Source: Rhizobiales bacterium TMED168 | GTDB taxonomy: Bacteria; Pseudomonadota; Alphaproteobacteria; MED-G09 | DNA length: 26,000 bases | Assembly: GCA_002170885.2 (NCBI GenBank) | Contig: NHHR02000003.1 | Location: forward strand, 71,000 to 96,999 | Direction of reading: 5' to 3' | In this document: positions 24,412-26,000 of the stretch, piece after piece | Layout: the number at the start of each line of letters is the position of its first letter | Numbering within the stretch: the first letter of the stretch is position 1 | Position numbers and translations under genes: made by a program | Notes under the pieces: model-generated | What the model saw: the letters and a program-made list of their open reading frames with translations, nothing else | Databases searched by the model: none | What the model was told of the DNA's origin: nothing

Positions 24412-25701
24412 ATGGATAAAAAAAATAATATAGATAGGTTACTAGCTCTTTATAATGAGAAAAATTTCAAGGAAGCTATAACTAAAGGTCTTTATCTTTC
24501 TGAAATTTATCCAAAAAATTCAACTATTTTTAATATTATTGGTCTTAGTTATATGAGTATTAAAGAATATTCCAAGGCTTTATCAGTATTTAATGAGTTA
24601 ATTGCTGAATTTCCTAATAATGCTGAAGCATATATTAATCTTGGTATTATTCAAAGAATATTTGGGAAACAGGATATAGCGTTAAAATTTTATAATAAAT
24701 CTCTAAAAATTAATCCGAAGTCTTATAGCGCCTATTTAAATAAAGGTAATATCCTTAAGGATATGAAAGAATATGAACTTTCTGAAAAATGTTATTTAAA
24801 GGCCATTACTCTTAAACAAAAATCATTTCATGCCTACAATAATTTAGGGACATTATTTGAAAAGAAAAATCAATATAATATGGCAATTAAAAGCTATTTG
24901 AACGCCATTGAAATTGAACCTTCTTTTATTGATAGTTATAGGAATTTAATTAGACTTTACGACGATCTTGATAGACATGAGGATGCGATTATATTTATTG
25001 AAAAACTTTTAACTCTTACACCAGATGATAAAACTTTATCCCATAAATTATTATCTCTAAAAGGAGAAAAAGAGTCACCTTATAGTACCATTTATGCAAA
25101 GGTACTTCATGATACTAGAGCAGAGAATTTTGATAATCATTTAAAAAATCTAAATTATAATGCTCCAGAAAAACTAAAAGATATGCTTAAGGAGCAATTT
25201 AAAAATATACCATATTTCGAAAAAGCAATAGACTTGGGTTGCGGAACAGGTTTATCAGGCGAAGTTTTTAAAGATAGTGTAGGTTATTTAATTGGTGTTG
25301 ATCTATCAGAGAAAATGTTAGAAATAGCCGAGAGAAAAAAAATTTATAACGACCTTGCTTTAAGTGAAGTAAATAATTTTCTAGATAAAGAGTTAAGATT
25401 TTTTGATTTAATTATATCTTTGGATGTTTTTATTTATATAGGCAACCTTGATGAATTATTTAAAAATATTAATAAAATTAGTTCTAAAGATTCAGTTTTT
25501 ATTTTTTGCACTGAAGATTTAGTTTATGGAGATTTTAAGCTTAATTTTTCTGGGAGATATTCTCATTCATTAGACTATATAAGAAATTTACTTAGAAAAA
25601 ATAATTTTGAATTGCTTAGTTACAAGAAAGATAATTTAAGAAAGGAAAAAAATAAATGGTTAAAGGGATGTTTTTATGTTGCCAGTAAAAAAAGTATTTG
25701 A
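24412..25701 (+). CDS. TPR-repeat protein with C-terminal SAM-dependent methyltransferase domain
   Basis: The 429-residue protein has two parts. Residues about 1-206 form some six tetratricopeptide repeats of 34 residues (for example AEAYINLGIIQR, YSAYLNKGNILK and FHAYNNLGTLFEK begin successive repeats), a protein-interaction scaffold. From about 225 onward it is a class I methyltransferase with motif I AIDLGCGTG (D274 to G280) and the acidic GVDLSEKM strand end. The linker motif DTRAENFDNHL and the architecture match the group annotated as predicted methyltransferase with TPR repeats (COG4976). The substrate is unknown. There is no clear Shine-Dalgarno sequence before the ATG. It follows the tRNA-Val/tRNA-Asp pair by 67 nt, where many alphaproteobacteria have nuoA instead. 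Confidence 0.85.
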   Translation: MDKKNNIDRLLALYNEKNFKEAITKGLYLSEIYPKNSTIFNIIGLSYMSIKEYSKALSVFNELIAEFPNNAEAYINLGIIQRIFGKQDIALKFYNKSLKINPKSYSAYLNKGNILKDMKEYELSEKCYLKAITLKQKSFHAYNNLGTLFEKKNQYNMAIKSYLNAIEIEPSFIDSYRNLIRLYDDLDRHEDAIIFIEKLLTLTPDDKTLSHKLLSLKGEKESPYSTIYAKVLHDTRAENFDNHLKNLNYNAPEKLKDMLKEQFKNIPYFEKAIDLGCGTGLSGEVFKDSVGYLIGVDLSEKMLEIAERKKIYNDLALSEVNNFLDKELRFFDLIISLDVFIYIGNLDELFKNINKISSKDSVFIFCTEDLVYGDFKLNFSGRYSHSLDYIRNLLRKNNFELLSYKKDNLRKEKNKWLKGCFYVASKKSI

Positions 25702-25967
25702 AAAACAAGAATAGAAACTAAATAAATGAAAAATGTGTTCTTGCTATATACCAAAATCATTATATTCATATAAAATATTTTATTATTGGGATTGATATGA
25801 AATTTTAATATTAATTAAGAAAGAACTTAGGTTACAATTATTTATATTTTAATTTTTAACAATCAAATGAATTTCTTTAGTTATAATAAAAAAAATATTA
25901 TAAGTCTTAGGATAATTTTCTATTTAAATTAAATAGTTTATTATTTATTAACATTAAGAGGTAATTA
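25702..25967 (+). other. Non-coding gap of 266 bp
   Basis: This is the longest stretch without a recognised gene. It is almost entirely A/T, with stops in all frames and no stem-loop with a G-C core. I see no RNA gene, terminator or convincing promoter in it. It ends with a strong ribosome-binding sequence (AAGAGG) belonging to the next gene. Confidence 0.6.
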
Positions 25968-26000
25968 ATGACTGATTTTAATAAAATGAAAGATATTTTA
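25968..26000 (+). CDS. Start of an unidentified gene, cut by the window edge
   Basis: ATG at 25968 follows AAGAGGTAATTA, a good Shine-Dalgarno sequence at normal spacing. Eleven codons are visible, reading MTDFNKMKDIL, and the frame is still open at the window edge. This is too short to identify the product. Confidence 0.6.
   Translation, partial: MTDFNKMKDIL

Noticed and set aside
25726..25773. Fifteen-codon frame in the gap after the methyltransferase gene
   Set aside because: No ribosome site and an Ile/Phe/Leu composition expected of random A/T-rich sequence.

Overview
The window is a compact, AT-rich stretch (roughly 30% G+C by eye) of a bacterial chromosome. It carries 21 protein genes that are complete or nearly so, one gene cut at each edge, and three tRNA genes. 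I see no mobile element, CRISPR array, rRNA or phage gene. Gene content and order point to an alphaproteobacterium, probably a free-living lineage with a small genome. The evidence is the iscR-type regulator, desulfurase, sufBCDS, sufT, sufA operon, the KMGKT-type TyrRS, the tRNA-Leu / tig / clpP / clpX / lon / hupB / tRNA-Val / tRNA-Asp block, short intergenic gaps and many overlapping start/stop codons. A genus cannot be named from this window.

Layout. (1) 1-1299 is the C-terminal part of an AsmA-like envelope protein, convergent with tyrS at a spacing of 1 nt. (2) 1301-3205, minus strand: an alpha/beta hydrolase followed by tyrS. (3) 3377-10264, plus strand: the iron-sulfur cluster assembly operon, divergent from the hydrolase. 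It holds an IscR-like Rrf2 regulator, an IscS/NifS-type desulfurase, SufB, SufC, SufD, SufS, the DUF59 protein SufT and an A-type carrier. (4) 10251-13032, minus strand: parE followed by a crotonase-family gene whose end overlaps sufA. (5) 13148-14605, minus strand: glnB (PII) followed by a type II (eukaryote-like) glutamine synthetase, with an intrinsic terminator behind it and a sigma-54-like promoter ahead of glnB. (6) 14765-17407, plus strand: a thiolase-like protein without the usual nucleophilic cysteine, a histidine phosphatase and a GNAT acetyltransferase. (7) 17465-23935, plus strand: tRNA-Leu, then the protein quality-control block tig, clpP, clpX, lon and hupB. Both clpP and lon have upstream sequences resembling heat-shock (sigma-32) promoters. 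(8) 24107-24344: tRNA-Val and tRNA-Asp. (9) 24412-25701: a TPR protein with a C-terminal methyltransferase domain, then 266 bp without a recognisable gene and the first 11 codons of another gene.

How the parts work together. The suf genes form one translationally coupled unit that builds Fe-S clusters and is probably controlled by its own first gene. glnB and glnII form a nitrogen-sensing and ammonia-assimilation pair. The tig-clpPX-lon block handles folding and proteolysis. I did not find a clearly new defence or mobile system. The most interesting signals are regulatory (sigma-54-like and sigma-32-like elements), the glnB/GSII pairing, the thiolase-like protein lacking its cysteine, and the little-studied hydrolase beside the suf operon.
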